Assembly (NCBI GenBank): GCA_900073065.1
Contig: FJOG01000001.1
Span: 1,644,439-1,708,438 of the forward strand
DNA: 64,000 nt
Direction: 5' to 3'
From: Phialocephala subalpina
Taxonomy: Eukaryota; Ascomycota; Leotiomycetes; Helotiales; Mollisiaceae
The translations under genes and the position numbers were made by a program. Of this stretch, positions 38,301 to 48,765 are shown piece by piece. Each line of letters begins with the position of its first letter. Position 1 is the first letter of the stretch. The notes under the pieces were generated by a model. The model was given only the letters and a program-made list of their open reading frames with translations, made no database searches and was not told where the DNA came from.

Positions 38301-41300
38301 TTTTTGGAGTTGTTGTGAATATTGAGGTCGTTTGAGTTTGCGAAGACAGTACCGCAGGTTTTGCATGCATACTTTCCGGAGGCTTTGATATTGGCTATGG
38401 TCGTGCGGTTGTATTGGAGTCTTTGTGCGGGAGTCAAATTCGCTGACCGGGCTTTGGATTGCTCTCTTCGTCTCTGGTCTATTTCGAGTTCCTTGGCTGC
38501 CATTTGCTCAGGAGTGAGGTTCTCGAAATCGTCTCGAACGGATTCAGCTAAGGCGGAATGAGAGCAACATCCATCATACTCCATATCTTCGAGAGACCAA
38601 GGGCAAAGATGAGGCATGCCGTAGTCTTTTGTACGAGAACACATAGCCCAGAGCACAATGGATAAGGTAGCTTCGATAGCGAGAAAGAGGGCGCGGATTG
38701 CAAATCTCTTTCCAGGAGTTGGGATAGGAGCCCAGCATAGAAGCCCTTTGTGCACGATTGTATAACCGTCGTCCAGAGCGCGCTGAACGTACAGAGGTGG
38801 AAGTGTGTTGGTGTCGTAGTCCACGAATCGTGCAGCTACACCACGAGCGCTGTGCGTACCAGAGCCGATGTAGATCTTAGGTCGGCAACCCGGTTGCTCG
38901 AGCACAAGCAAGTACACACCCCAAAGCTTCTTGACTTCAGTTGGTAAGATCTTGAAATAGGCGATTGTAGGGGGAGTAGAGGCCTGTAAGACATCCAGAA
39001 GGCCAGGAGCAAAGAGACAAAGAGAGTCTGAGCAGAGCTGCTGTAGTATGTCTTGCGTAGCAAGGATCATGGCGAAGACAGGGTTTTTAAGCTTGGCAGG
39101 CGTGAAACTGACGAAACACCAGACTAGCCCCACCATGTACGCGAGGATATCGGAGGCCTCGGAAGCCATCGTGGACCACGATGACAGCTATATCGAAAGT
39201 ACTTTTCAGAACACAGGCTGTTTGGAAAAGTCTGCCAGAGCTCTCTGACCAGACACCACAACACCTGCCATTGAGATCAGTACTTGGATGCCAGATGGGA
39301 GATCTGGAGTCCGCATACCGAACAGAACCAAGCTTTTAACTGAGCTCAGCTCAGTTATCTCTGGCAGCTGTGCGAAAAGTACTTTTCCAGACAGGAAATT
39401 CAGAGAGTTCTGCCAGAGCTCTCTGACCAGACACTGCGACACCTGCCATTGAGATCAGTACATGGATTCCAGGAAGGAGATCTGGAGTTGACATACCTAG
39501 CAGTTCTCAGACGCGTCTGTTGACTTTAGTCGACACTGGTAGGCAGCAGTGCTTCAGAAGTACTTTCGAGCAGGTAAGCTGTTCAGAGAATCGGGGCCTT
39601 GATTGTTGTGTTGATGCTACAACATGAAGGAGAAGGAGAAGGAGTCCTTCATGTTGTTGACGCGTCCAGGGCTCCTGGGGAAGGTACGTTCTTACCCAGA
39701 TTCAGGGGAAGGTCCATTCTTACCCAAGTCCAGGAAGGTCCAGTCTTACCCAAGTCCAGAGGAAGGAAGTCGGAATGAAAAGGGAAGGTCTTACCAAGGT
39801 TCGGGTCTCTTGATTGGCAGTAGCGACCGACGATAAGAGTATCATATTGGTCGTTCTCCTTCAAAAACTTCTCTGGATTATTGTTAGAGTCGATATAGAT
39901 CTTGGCCAATGCATTGTAGACAGCCTTATACCCGAGATATCGAAGTTAGCATTCCTATTTCAAGCACTTCAAGAGGAGAGGAGAGAATGTTTCAGGAGTC
40001 TTGGGACATTCAGGACTCTCGAAACAAAGAGGAAAGGGGAATATTGCTCGAAGAAGGTGGGCTTACCTGTTGTTGGTTGCCGGCTTGAAGAGTAGCCTCT
40101 AAGAATGGCAAGAGAAGCTTCAATCGGTTGCGTGACTCAACCTCACTGACAAGCTCATCAATTGGAATGGATGCGGGATTGACGCTTGACAGAAGGTTCT
40201 TGATGATGCTTTCATCACAGTCAACGTCGAGGAGACCACCGATAACGGCTGGCGTACGAGCCGGGTTGACTCGTTGGACATAAACCTCAATGGACTTGAA
40301 CTGTTGGTTTTGGTAGAGGTAAAGCACCAAGTCGTGGATCATGTTGAAGCGATCGCAGACAATGATGAGCGGTAGCTGCTCGGTCAACTTGGCTTCCTTG
40401 AGGAAGTTTTTGACTTTTTCGGCATTGTAACTGCGAGGAAGTCAGTAATTGCTTCATTCAAGAGGTTCCTAGACATATTGACTTACTGGTTAGAGTCGCG
40501 GCAGATACGCTCAACTTCCGTGAACTGACCCATCGAGACCGCAGCCTGGATGTACTTGAAATTAACATCCTGATCCTCGCTGAGATTGACGATGCTTCCG
40601 AGATAGTAGAACAAGCCTTCAGAGGTGTGATATTTCTCCAAGAGATCAATGATTCGAGTTGAGCCGAGAAGATCCGAGTACTTGGTAGCAATCTGGACAA
40701 CAGCCGCAAGGTTTTGTCGGATGTTGGTCTTCAACATAGCATCGAGGCAGTCCAACGATTGCTCCAGGGACAAGCGACCGAAGAAGTTGGTAAGCCAGTC
40801 CTGGCTGAAGTTGGGAGTGGCGACAATATTGACGATGACACGCTTGACAGCCTCGGGGTCGTCGTAATGCTCCAGCGCTCGCTGCGACAAACCAGCCTGC
40901 TCGCACAATTGTGCAATACGAGCTCTATCGTAGTGGGAGAACATATCATTACCGAGAATGGCATCAGCAACTTGGGGAGCATTGATGAGGTTCATCTCAA
41001 GCAAACGAGTTTGCAAATGTCCTTGTTCTGGCCTGTTGTCCTTGAGAGCATCAAGAAGGAAAGCTGTGGCAGGTTGAACCATACCCTGGGCTTGGAAGAC
41101 ATCAACAACGCGCTCAATGTCAACAAGAGAACCCCCTTCATGGTTTGCCAATTGAGTAGCGAACTCAGCACCTTTCTGTAAAGTAATTAGTAAGAAATGT
41201 TCCAAAAATTCGAAGAGCACACGAGGCTCCCAATATATCTTGAAAGCAAAGGCAAAAAACAGCTTACCTCTGGGTTGATACGGACGATGTTTTGCAATAA

Positions 41301-43118
41301 CACAACATAGTCTGGTTGGTATCCAACTTGTTGGGCGTAAGGCAGGATCTTGTCAAACTGCCCAGTCTCTGCAAAGGCAGCGACAACCTTACCAGGAACA
41401 CCAGAGCGGAGGTAGATACTAAGAGCAAGGTTCAAGTCATGTGGGCGCACAACATCACCAAGCTCTTCAGAGCAGTCGAGCTTGTTCTCCTTCATCCACT
41501 TCTCGAGCAGGTGCTTTCGGTTCTGTGCAAGAACAGGTCTGACAAGCTCGAGGGTCTCGTGCTTGTTCAGGCTTCCCTTGTCAAGAAGCATACCAAAATA
41601 CTGGAGAATAACGGACAACTGTCCTGGTGCTGCAGGCAATGCCTTGAATCGTTCGATGGTCTGAGGTGTTCGGAGGAAGCCACGAGGTGAGTTTGCGGCG
41701 ATCTTAGCAGCCTCAGCATAGTTCCCGGTGCTCAGCAATTGGTCGAATTGTCCTGCGTACAAGTTGTCTGCACCTGGTAGTCCAGCCCGTGATGCAAGCT
41801 TAACAGCAAGACTTGAGTTCGCAGGGTTCTGGAGGAGGTATGGGATAACAGTATTCTCATCAACAGACACTGATAGAACCTGACCCTTGCGATTAACACC
41901 CACGAGTCCTGCAGACTCCGAGTCTGGAGCTGTGATGAAGATTGTCTCGCTCGAGATTCGGTTCATGAATATGCAGGTACCAGTCTCCAAATCGTATAGG
42001 TGGATGAAACCGTATTTTGTGACCAGATAAATAATGCTGTATCGCTGCGAGACTTGCATAGCAACTGGAAAATCATTAACTGCCTCAGCCGGGAAGTAAA
42101 CATCCACAGCCTTCTTGGGGAAGACAGGATTTGTTTGTTGGTGGTCCACCTCAACAATGTGTAGCTTGGCTCCAGTTGCGGTACGGACGGAGAAGGTGAA
42201 GACCTTCGTATCTGCCGGAGCTCCCTCGAGTCGTAATGTGCCAAAGGCAGCGGCGTGTCCCTCGATGGCTTGGCTGATGCCTCGGTCTCGAGAATATAGT
42301 TGCATAGCACCAACGACTCGTCCTTGCTGTTGTGTGATCCCAACCACGACCATCCACTTGCCATCGTCGCTGACACGGTAGTTGATGATTTGACATCCCT
42401 TGACAACCTATTAGCTATCATTCACCTTTGTGTCTGCTATTGTACTCACTGCAAGATTCTGGTTTCTCTTGAAGATCTCAACTGGCGAAGCTTGATTTGG
42501 ATCAAAGACATCCCAGTGGTAGACTGCTGAATCTGTGACCAAACCTAACGATGTCTCGCTGAACCACTTCCAGAATACCACGTCCTCGTTCATTGTCGCC
42601 GACTTCAGCTTTTGCTTCTGGCCCAAGTCGAATATCTGGAGTGTTCGGGATTGTGCCTTGAGAGCAATAATCTGTCTTGTCCAGTGCATGATAGCACTAT
42701 CGGCCTTGATGGGTCTGCGAATGACATTATTGCCGTTCTTCAGGTCGACGATAACGACTTCGGGTTGTGAGGCTTCATCTTTCTTCTCTCGGACGCAAAT
42801 GAAGGAATCGGATTCGAGGGTCTGCGATCAGTATTAGCTATGCCGGCAGAAACTTCGGAACTTGAAGCTGAGCACGTACACATGAGTTGAATCCAATTGA
42901 TGCTGGCTGCGATGATGCATGTTAGCTCAATGTCGTTATGGTTGTTGCCTGCCCTGTCAACAGCTCGAGGAGCTTGGGATTCCCGGGAACGTACCAGAAT
43001 ACCGGAGGAGGTCAACTAGAGGGCATTGTCAGTTGCATTCTAATATCGTGAAGTGGAGGCAGAGCTTTTCGCATACCTGGAGCAGCTCCGTAAACTTGAT
43101 GGGGAGAGCAGGCGCCAT
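35385..43118 (-). CDS. CHC1: clathrin heavy chain
   Basis: Eleven exons on the minus strand: 43118-43077, 43015-42995, 42906-42880, 42821-42450, 42407-41268, 41175-40487, 40430-40067, 39924-39795, 37767-37405, 37345-35790, 35738-35385, giving 1,685 residues. It forms the three-legged scaffold of coated vesicles. The N-terminus [14 protein letters not shown] and the beta-propeller ([33 protein letters not shown]) are followed by the alpha-solenoid of clathrin repeats ([58 protein letters not shown]) and the trimerisation end, with a QPTGYSGF tail. Exons 2 and 3 are only 21 and 27 nt. Exon 5 could start 9 nt later (AAG acceptor at 42399), giving LAGCQIINY. The intron after exon 8 (39794-37768, inside about residue 929) is 2,027 nt and carries its own nuclease ORF. 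Confidence 0.96.
37897..37997. repeat. palindromic AAAAGTACTTTT motif, 3' intron side
   Basis: A perfect 12-bp palindrome AAAAGTACTTTT at 37897-37908 and a one-base variant (AAAAAGTAGTTTT) starting at 37985 lie downstream of the nuclease ORF. Each is followed by TCCGRTAG. They sit at the end of two loosely similar segments of about 140 bp beginning TTAGC(G)AATACTC. Confidence 0.7.
38006..38030. repeat. perfect 11-bp hairpin over nuclease ORF stop
   Basis: Arms 38006-38016 (GGAGTCGAGCT) and 38020-38030 are exact reverse complements with a 3-nt loop. The nuclease stop codon (38017-38015) lies at the loop edge, so the structure straddles the end of the ORF. It could act as a 3' processing or termination signal, or be an element end. 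Confidence 0.8.
38015..39169 (-). CDS. GIY-YIG nuclease with three C2H2 zinc fingers, nested in clathrin intron
   Basis: A single uninterrupted 384-residue ORF on the same strand as the host gene. Residues 1-80 are hydrophobic or helical and unassigned. The GIY-YIG core follows: GVY at 84-86, YIG at 100-102 (KIYIGSGT), a conserved-type Arg at 114 and a candidate metal-binding Glu at 166 (FLAIEATLS). All signature residues of the superfamily are present, so the nuclease may be active. Residues about 218-262 are charged and helical. Three C2H2 fingers follow: C269/C272/H285/H291, C312/C315/H328/H333 and C347/C350/H363/H369, a plausible DNA-binding module. It resembles intron homing endonucleases in logic (cleavage domain plus separate DNA-binding domain), but those sit in self-splicing introns or inteins; here the intron is spliceosomal. 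Expression would need its own promoter or the clathrin pre-mRNA. Confidence 0.82.
   Translation of the reverse strand: MASEASDILAYMVGLVWCFVSFTPAKLKNPVFAMILATQDILQQLCSDSLCLFAPGLLDVLQASTPPTIAYFKILPTEVKKLWGVYLLVLEQPGCRPKIYIGSGTHSARGVAARFVDYDTNTLPPLYVQRALDDGYTIVHKGLLCWAPIPTPGKRFAIRALFLAIEATLSIVLWAMCSRTKDYGMPHLCPWSLEDMEYDGCCSHSALAESVRDDFENLTPEQMAAKELEIDQRRREQSKARSANLTPAQRLQYNRTTIANIKASGKYACKTCGTVFANSNDLNIHNNSKKHLDRVAGTNRVNKNVALRRFVCDICDRPFRDSTHLRDHKAQKHKVNAVMAAAQKHCCKLCDCAFTCASKLAVHQKTKKHINNAAKAAKLMESSS
39190..39570. repeat. degenerate 178-bp direct repeat with GTACTTTT palindromes
   Basis: GAAAGTACTTTTC at about 39195 and GAAAAGTACTTTTCC at about 39374 open two related segments. Each then contains TGCCAGAGCTCTCTGACC (39233 and 39411), CACCTGCCATTGAGATCAGT and GGAGATCTGGAGT at matching offsets. 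A third, shorter palindrome (GAAGTACTTTC) lies near 39557. The repeats lie just upstream of the nuclease start codon. Confidence 0.8.
39620..39656. repeat. perfect 12-bp hairpin in intron 5' part
   Basis: CAACATGAAGGA at 39620-39631 and its exact reverse complement at 39645-39656 flank a 13-nt GA-rich loop. Together with the hairpin at 38006-38030 it brackets the nuclease ORF and its upstream repeats. Confidence 0.75.
39680..39802 (-). repeat. tandem repeats of the 5' splice site
   Basis: On the minus strand the unit TTGGGTAAGA...GGACCTTCC recurs with 26-28 bp spacing. The real donor (GTAAGA, 39794) is followed by GGGTAAGA copies beginning near 39749, 39724 and 39696. The intron therefore starts with one used and three decoy or alternative donor sites. 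Confidence 0.75.
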
Positions 43119-43910
43119 CTTGAAGGTATGCGCTGCGCGTTGGGCGCTGAGGACCCGCAGACGTGCTCAGTATCAGCAAAGGGGAAAAGCAGTGTAATCA
43201 GGGAATGAGCGTGATGATCAAAGCTCCCTTCAAAAATTCGGGACGCTGTTGATTGCTTGAGGGGGATTTGTATGTTGGTTGCGTAGATGCTTGAAGCCAG
43301 CTTCGCGAACAACACTTTCCAAAAGGGACGGCCGATTTCAAGTAAGCGTCACGTGCACTAAGCCTCATCGGGCTTAGTAAGGGGATGAATTGGGAAGGAT
43401 CTCAGCACTGTCACAGCTCGGCATCAAAAAATTGTGTGCAGTGCGAAAGTTCTGTATTTGTGCTTCCAGAGACCCAATTTCTCACCCTTTCGTCGTTTCA
43501 TTACAAAAAATAAATATAACTTTTCAATGTACCAGATCAGCCTAATCAAAATCTCAACCACTCAACACTAGCGAACCTCATCTTAGGGACGTTATGAAAA
43601 ACACTTCACTGACCCATATCATACGTTCCAATGTTGACTGACAAGATGTGTCGAACAACCTATGTTCTCTCATTATATTTATCTATTTCTATCATACTCG
43701 ATTCGAGCTACGACTATCTATTTAGCCATCAGGACCCATCTATAGCCTCGGACCCATATCATACAAAGAGAAGGGTGGGTGTATCCCATGCCACGTCTAA
43801 TAAGGTAGCCAAAGAAAATTACAAAGTCGTAGGAGTACCCCCTTCACAATAACGCCTGGGTATATGCAAATCGCTGTACCGACCATACAATGCTATAAAC
43901 CAATCATTAC
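43119..43910. other. clathrin promoter and MFS 3' flank
   Basis: 792 bp with no gene recognised. A CACGTG at 43350-43355 lies in the clathrin promoter. The distal half is AT-rich. Confidence 0.5.
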
Positions 43911-45826
43911 TTAAGCAGCTGCCATTTCAAGCTTCTTCCCCTTGACTGACTTCCATTCGATCGCTGCTGCACCAACCATGGTGAAGGCGGCCATAATGGC
44001 AGCAACCAAAAATGAATGGGTCAAAGCGTTGTTGTAAGCCAGAATGACGCCAGGAAGAACGTCTTTTGCGACAGAAGTTTGGAGATTCGTGGCACCAGCG
44101 GTGAGAACAATCTTCGGGTCGAGGCTGGGTGCGTACTTGGCCAATCCTTCAACAAGTTTGTTGGTGAAAGTGTTTTGCCCAATGGACACGAAGAGGGCTC
44201 CACCAAGTGTTTGTACGAAGATGATGATTGATGTACCGATTGGGACGAGAGAGATGTCGAGAACAGTTTGAACAGCAATCAAAGGTTGCTGCATTCCAAG
44301 ACCAATCCCAATGCCGATGAGAGCTTGGTACCCAATCCATTTCTGGTGGTCAGAATCTGGAGCCAAGGTGGACAGTAAACCAGCGCCAATAGCAGCAAGA
44401 ACACTCGACGCGATCATGAGAGGTGCGTCTATTACCTAGTCAGTATATGATCACCCTCAAGAAGGTAGATAACTTACAGTAACCGAGAACAGTGACACCG
44501 ACACCGCTCAAGATAGAGACCGTGACAAGAGTAAGAATCATAGGCAAGTTCATGATTCCAGACTTGACAGCTGAAGCACCCTTAACAGCCTGAAACCAGA
44601 TTGGCAAGAAGTAAACCAAAAGCAGGAAAAAGGATCCCATGCAGAATGAGAACCAAGCTGCAGACCACATGCTTCGCTTCTTCATGATTTGAGGTGGGAT
44701 GGTGGCAACGTCTTGCTTCCAGAATTGAATGGCGATGAAGGTAATGATCAAGATGCCGAAGAAGACGAAGAGGAGGATGATTCTCCACGAACCCCACTCG
44801 TACTTGGTTCCTCCCCATTGCAAGGCCAACAGGAGGGAAATGATGGCTGGAATGAAGACTACAGTGCCGTAAAGGTCGAATTCCTTGACGCGGGCCTTCC
44901 ATCCAAGATCTGCCACGGCGGCTCTCTCAGGAGCCTTAAAGAAGATGGCAATAACGACCATGGTGATCGCACCAATTGGCAAATTGATGTAGAAGCACCA
45001 TCTCCAGGTGGCCTTGTCCGTGAATAGGCCGCCCAGAAGAGGTCCTGCGACAGAAGCAATACCATACATGCCTCCAATGAATCCAGAATACATTGGTCGT
45101 TTTTGGAGAGGGACCGAGTAGGCGACAATGATGAGTGCTCCGGAGAAGATACCGGCTGATCCAAGACCTGCGATAGCGCGACCAATGATCAAGGCGATCG
45201 AATTCGGTGCAGCACCACAGATCAAACTGCCGAGCTCGAAAATTCCAATAGCGATCAGGTAGACATATTTGATGGAGAAGAAAGTGTAGAATTTGCCGAA
45301 GAGCAGTTGAAAAGAGGCAGTCGTCAACAGATACGCAGAACCATACCATCCAACATCAGGAAGAGAGTGGAACTGATCCGTGATCTTGGGAATGGCAGTC
45401 GCCTATTCTTCGAGTCAGCCTTTGTATAGCCAGGGAATCCTTTCATCATCCGCCGCAATGTCCAAATCGTGGTACTTGGGAACCAAGCGAAAGACGTCAG
45501 CGTATAGTACGTACGATAATGGTATTGTCCAATGCCATCAAGAAGACCGAAAGACAAAGGGCGAGCGATATCAACCCGAGTTTCACTCCAGTGGGATATT
45601 CAACACCCTCTGCGCTGGTGTTGACCTTCTCCAAATCCGGCCCGGTCGCACCCTCTCTCGTCGCATCCTCGCGAATCGAACGCGTTGGTGTTGGGGAGCT
45701 CGAGCCTTGTCTCACCGATTCCTCAGCCTCGACCTGAGCCTTTTCGTTCTCGTTGACACTGGGGCTGGCGCTCTTAAGAGTCTCGGAAGTCGAGTCGTCC
45801 ATAGTTTGCTTCTCGATCGAAGTCAT
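43911..45826 (-). CDS. MFS drug-efflux transporter, DHA2 (14-helix) type
   Basis: Exons on the minus strand: 45826-45515, 45402-44478, 44428-43911; 584 residues. An acidic, Ser/Thr-rich cytoplasmic N-terminus of about 80 residues is followed by helix 1 (LISLALCLSVFLMALDNTII). Splicing then gives ALDNTIIATAIPKITDQF, the antiporter-class motif of DHA2 transporters. Other motifs: GRAIAGLGSAGIFSGALII, YSGFIGGMYGIASVAGPLLGG (motif C), TWRWCFYINLPIGA. The helix count fits the 14-TM family of fungal toxin and azole exporters in the plasma membrane. No biosynthetic genes flank it, so the substrate is unknown; the gene-poor DNA upstream is the edge of an accessory stretch. Confidence 0.93.
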
Positions 45827-48581
45827 GATTGAAAGGAATGACGAACTTATTAAACGGTAACGAAGAAGAATGAAGGCTGTGCTTGAGAAAAAGTCCAGAC
45901 AACGAAAAGGAAGGCTGCTCTTATGATCATATACGCGGCGTTCGCTTGCAAGGGGAGAAATCGGGCTCGGAGGCGGGTCAGTCCAGAATGTCCGACGCAC
46001 CACAGGCTCTGTGAGTGGCTGAGTTGGCCTGCTGAAAGGAGGGCCCACAGAGCCCAAAACGAACACGAATTCGATCGTGGGGTTCTGGAATGAATTCAAT
46101 TAAGCTTTGATATCTTCGAGATCCTCAGAAATAGCAAAAGCGATAGATACACAGGCACGCCTTCCTCATACTGTATCTCTAAAGTGCAGGTGCGATGGAG
46201 GCACATCGGGCAGACAGTCATCCGTCCCATAGCGAGATGCCAGTCCAAGTCCACGATGCACGCCATCAGTCGGGCACATTCTTTGTTGACGCTCGTCACG
46301 ATCCAGACTTTCCTCTCTCCTTTTCCAAGGTGACGGGATGATTACGATCCGAGTTCTTTGTCGCTAACCCAATCTCTCATTCCCTTCCTTTGATTGATTG
46401 GATCCCGGACATTGACAACCTCCACCCCCTGCTTCCCGTCCCATCAATCTCGTTCCGCCGCCTCGGACGAAGCAACTTTCACGCAAGACATCCACAGAAT
46501 TGAGTCAACGGCATAGCATTGACGGTCTTGGCACCTGGATTCGAACGCCGGATGAAGAAATTGACGTCGCGGTTGCCCCTCAATTTCTGGCCTGGTTGCG
46601 CTATGGTTGCACGAGATGACCCGCAGGCAGCAACTGCAAACGATGCCGCTGGCCGGGTAAGAAAACACGATGTTTCCTAAATGACAGTTTGCGTATACAT
46701 TTCGCAGGCTGCAGCTTCCGATATGCTGCTCATCATGAAGCTATTCGGTGATGAAAAAGGGTTACGAAATACGAAACGGAGGTACCTCCTAACTCCGTAC
46801 ATCCACTTTATAACTTTTGCAACAAGCAGATCCAGAAGCAAGTGATGTCTCTCGATTACCTTCCGTCCCGTTAATCTGGTCCAGATCATGAGTCGAGGCA
46901 AACAAAGCAATTTCAGATAGCCGCTTGTGGAATTCAACAGAAAGCCGAGTACGAAAACGCATCGTGAACAAGAACGCGAACACGAAAACGCCTTTCAAAC
47001 GAGAGATGCTGCAGTGCTTCACAATCATCCAACACGCCAAAATGAAGAACTCCAAAGAATAATGTAAGCACAGCAATATTTTATACAGCATGACATGCTT
47101 CTCAAAAGTTCATGTTGTACAGCACAACTCCACCCGCCAGCTCGCTTGAGCTATCGCTCTTAAGTGGGGCTTCATCTTGATGCAGAACACTCGCAACTTC
47201 ACTCGCAACTTCATTCAACAAACAACGTCGACATTTTCGAAGGATGTCTGTCGTTCAAATAACCTTCAAGTGGTTGACAGTCCAAGCCTCGCTGACAACA
47301 GTTTCACTAGTTCATGCTTATCCTCATCTCCACCACTCGTACACGCGTATTCATGCTTTCCACTCCACAATACGCGGAACACCGGATCGGCATCTTCCAC
47401 TCTCATTCTTTCCTCTAGACTTCAAGTGAAGTGAAGTTCGAATAAGGTTATAGTAGCTTATGCTGAGCTCATCTTCCCCATAGAACGAGGATGGGGCTTC
47501 CCTGGGATAGGGATGAGGCTAAAATCTGCTTGCCACGGACTCCCTGCTCGGTACTTCGAATGTTGCACAGATATGAGATGAAGTTCTTGATATGGTTCTT
47601 GGTTTCGAAGCATGTTTGGATTTTAGCTGCTGTCTTTCTTCGCTGTTCTGCGTTTTCAATTCAAGAAAATCGTCTTCCGGCTCATCCGAATCCCAAAATG
47701 TGTTTCTCGTTCCATTCAAGTTTCAACATCACATTGCCTTGCGAACACCACAAACGGTCGAAGCTGTCTCAGCCATGATTAGGAGATTACTTGGGTCAAA
47801 GAAGGAAGTCATACTTCTTCTGGATGTCAATCACCGTATCCCACAAGGGACATTCGAGGGAAGTATTCCGCTGATGATGAAGATGGAGACTACATGTGTC
47901 ACTCCAAGACCCTGAAGAGACACAGAAGTCATCCATCTTTCAAAGTTGATCTTCAACCAAAGTTAACAACTTCGAAAAATGCAGCAGAATGAACGTCATT
48001 CAATTCATCCTCGAAAAATTCGCGTTGCAGTGCACATCAACGAAGAATATAAGGTAGTCAAGTTTGTTGTGCTGGGATGGACTCTGTCATCTTTGTTTGC
48101 AATCGTTCTGATCTGAAATTTGCAACGACGACTTCTTCAAATTAAGCCAGCGCACTGCGGTTTGAGGTTCCTTGGCATCGTTGCCGTTGTAATAATCTCT
48201 AGAATGTAGTATCGAACTTGTCCGAAGGAGCTTGCAATGTAAGGTCTCGAGCCCTCAATTGTTGCAAGTGCAAAGGCAATGAATTTCGTCCCTATTGCAC
48301 ATGTCGATATATACGCCTGTATGAATGGGTTACACGAATGCTGCAAGCTGCAGCTCTTCTTCGTCGCTTTTCCTTTTCTTCTTTTTCAAATCTTTTTCCC
48401 CTCCAAAGTGTCACGGGACCAGATATGCCCATGCCGTCACTGCTTATTTACGATTCTTTCTACGCACGATCACACGAAAGCAACGATGGAACATCATAAT
48501 GTTACAATGTATTCACTGTCCTTGTTCCAATCTTATTCCAAGGAAAGCGCTCACATTTTGATATCTTCTCGAAAATACCTT

Positions 48582-48614
48582 GGTAATGCTGGCAATGCTG
48601 GCAATGCTGGCAAT
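48582..48614. repeat. 9-bp tandem repeat GGCAATGCT
   Basis: About 3.7 tandem copies of GGCAATGCT, the first with one substitution (GGTAATGCT). Confidence 0.85.
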
Positions 48615-48666
48615 CGTCATTCGTCAGAGCCAGTGACGACAGCAAAATAGCAAGGATACCACAAAT

Positions 48667-48765
48667 CCAGGAAGAGTGCAGATCTATTTCATCAGCCACA
48701 AGTTGGCTGGAAGCTCTATTTGAACGACCGTTGTGGCTGATGAAGTAGATCTACTCTCTATCTGG
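48667..48765. repeat. long imperfect inverted repeat (hairpin)
   Basis: Arms of about 35 nt (48667-48701 and 48731-48765) are reverse complements with a few mismatches. The inner 24 nt differ at two sites, and both ends read CCAG/CTGG. The loop is 29 nt. Could be a tiny foldback element or a structured RNA. Confidence 0.7.

Larger units (their letters stand above)
37768..39794 (-). mobile_element. giant nuclease-bearing intron of the clathrin gene
   Basis: A GT-AG intron about 40 times longer than its neighbours. The donor is GTAAGA at 39794; the acceptor is TAG at 37768, with a CTAAC branch-like site just upstream of it. Removing it joins SRDPNLA to [10 protein letters not shown] and restores the conserved clathrin frame, so the splice sites are sound. 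Reading 5' to 3' on the minus strand, it holds a tandem array of donor-like sequences, a perfect 12-bp hairpin, a 178-bp degenerate repeat with GTACTTTT palindromes, the 384-codon GIY-YIG/zinc-finger ORF, a hairpin over the ORF stop, two more palindromes and the acceptor. The layout suggests a mobile insertion, but no target-site duplication was identified and mobility is inference. Confidence 0.6.

Noticed and set aside
37768..39794. Self-splicing group I intron in the clathrin gene
   Set aside because: The ends are canonical spliceosomal GT and AG with a CTAAC branch-like site; no group I core was recognised, so the nuclease is treated as nested in a spliceosomal intron.
46510..46620. tRNA-like A box (TAGCGCAACCAGG) and B box (GTTCGAATCC) on the minus strand
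   Set aside because: The T stem has three mismatches out of five and the acceptor ends do not pair, so no tRNA cloverleaf can form.
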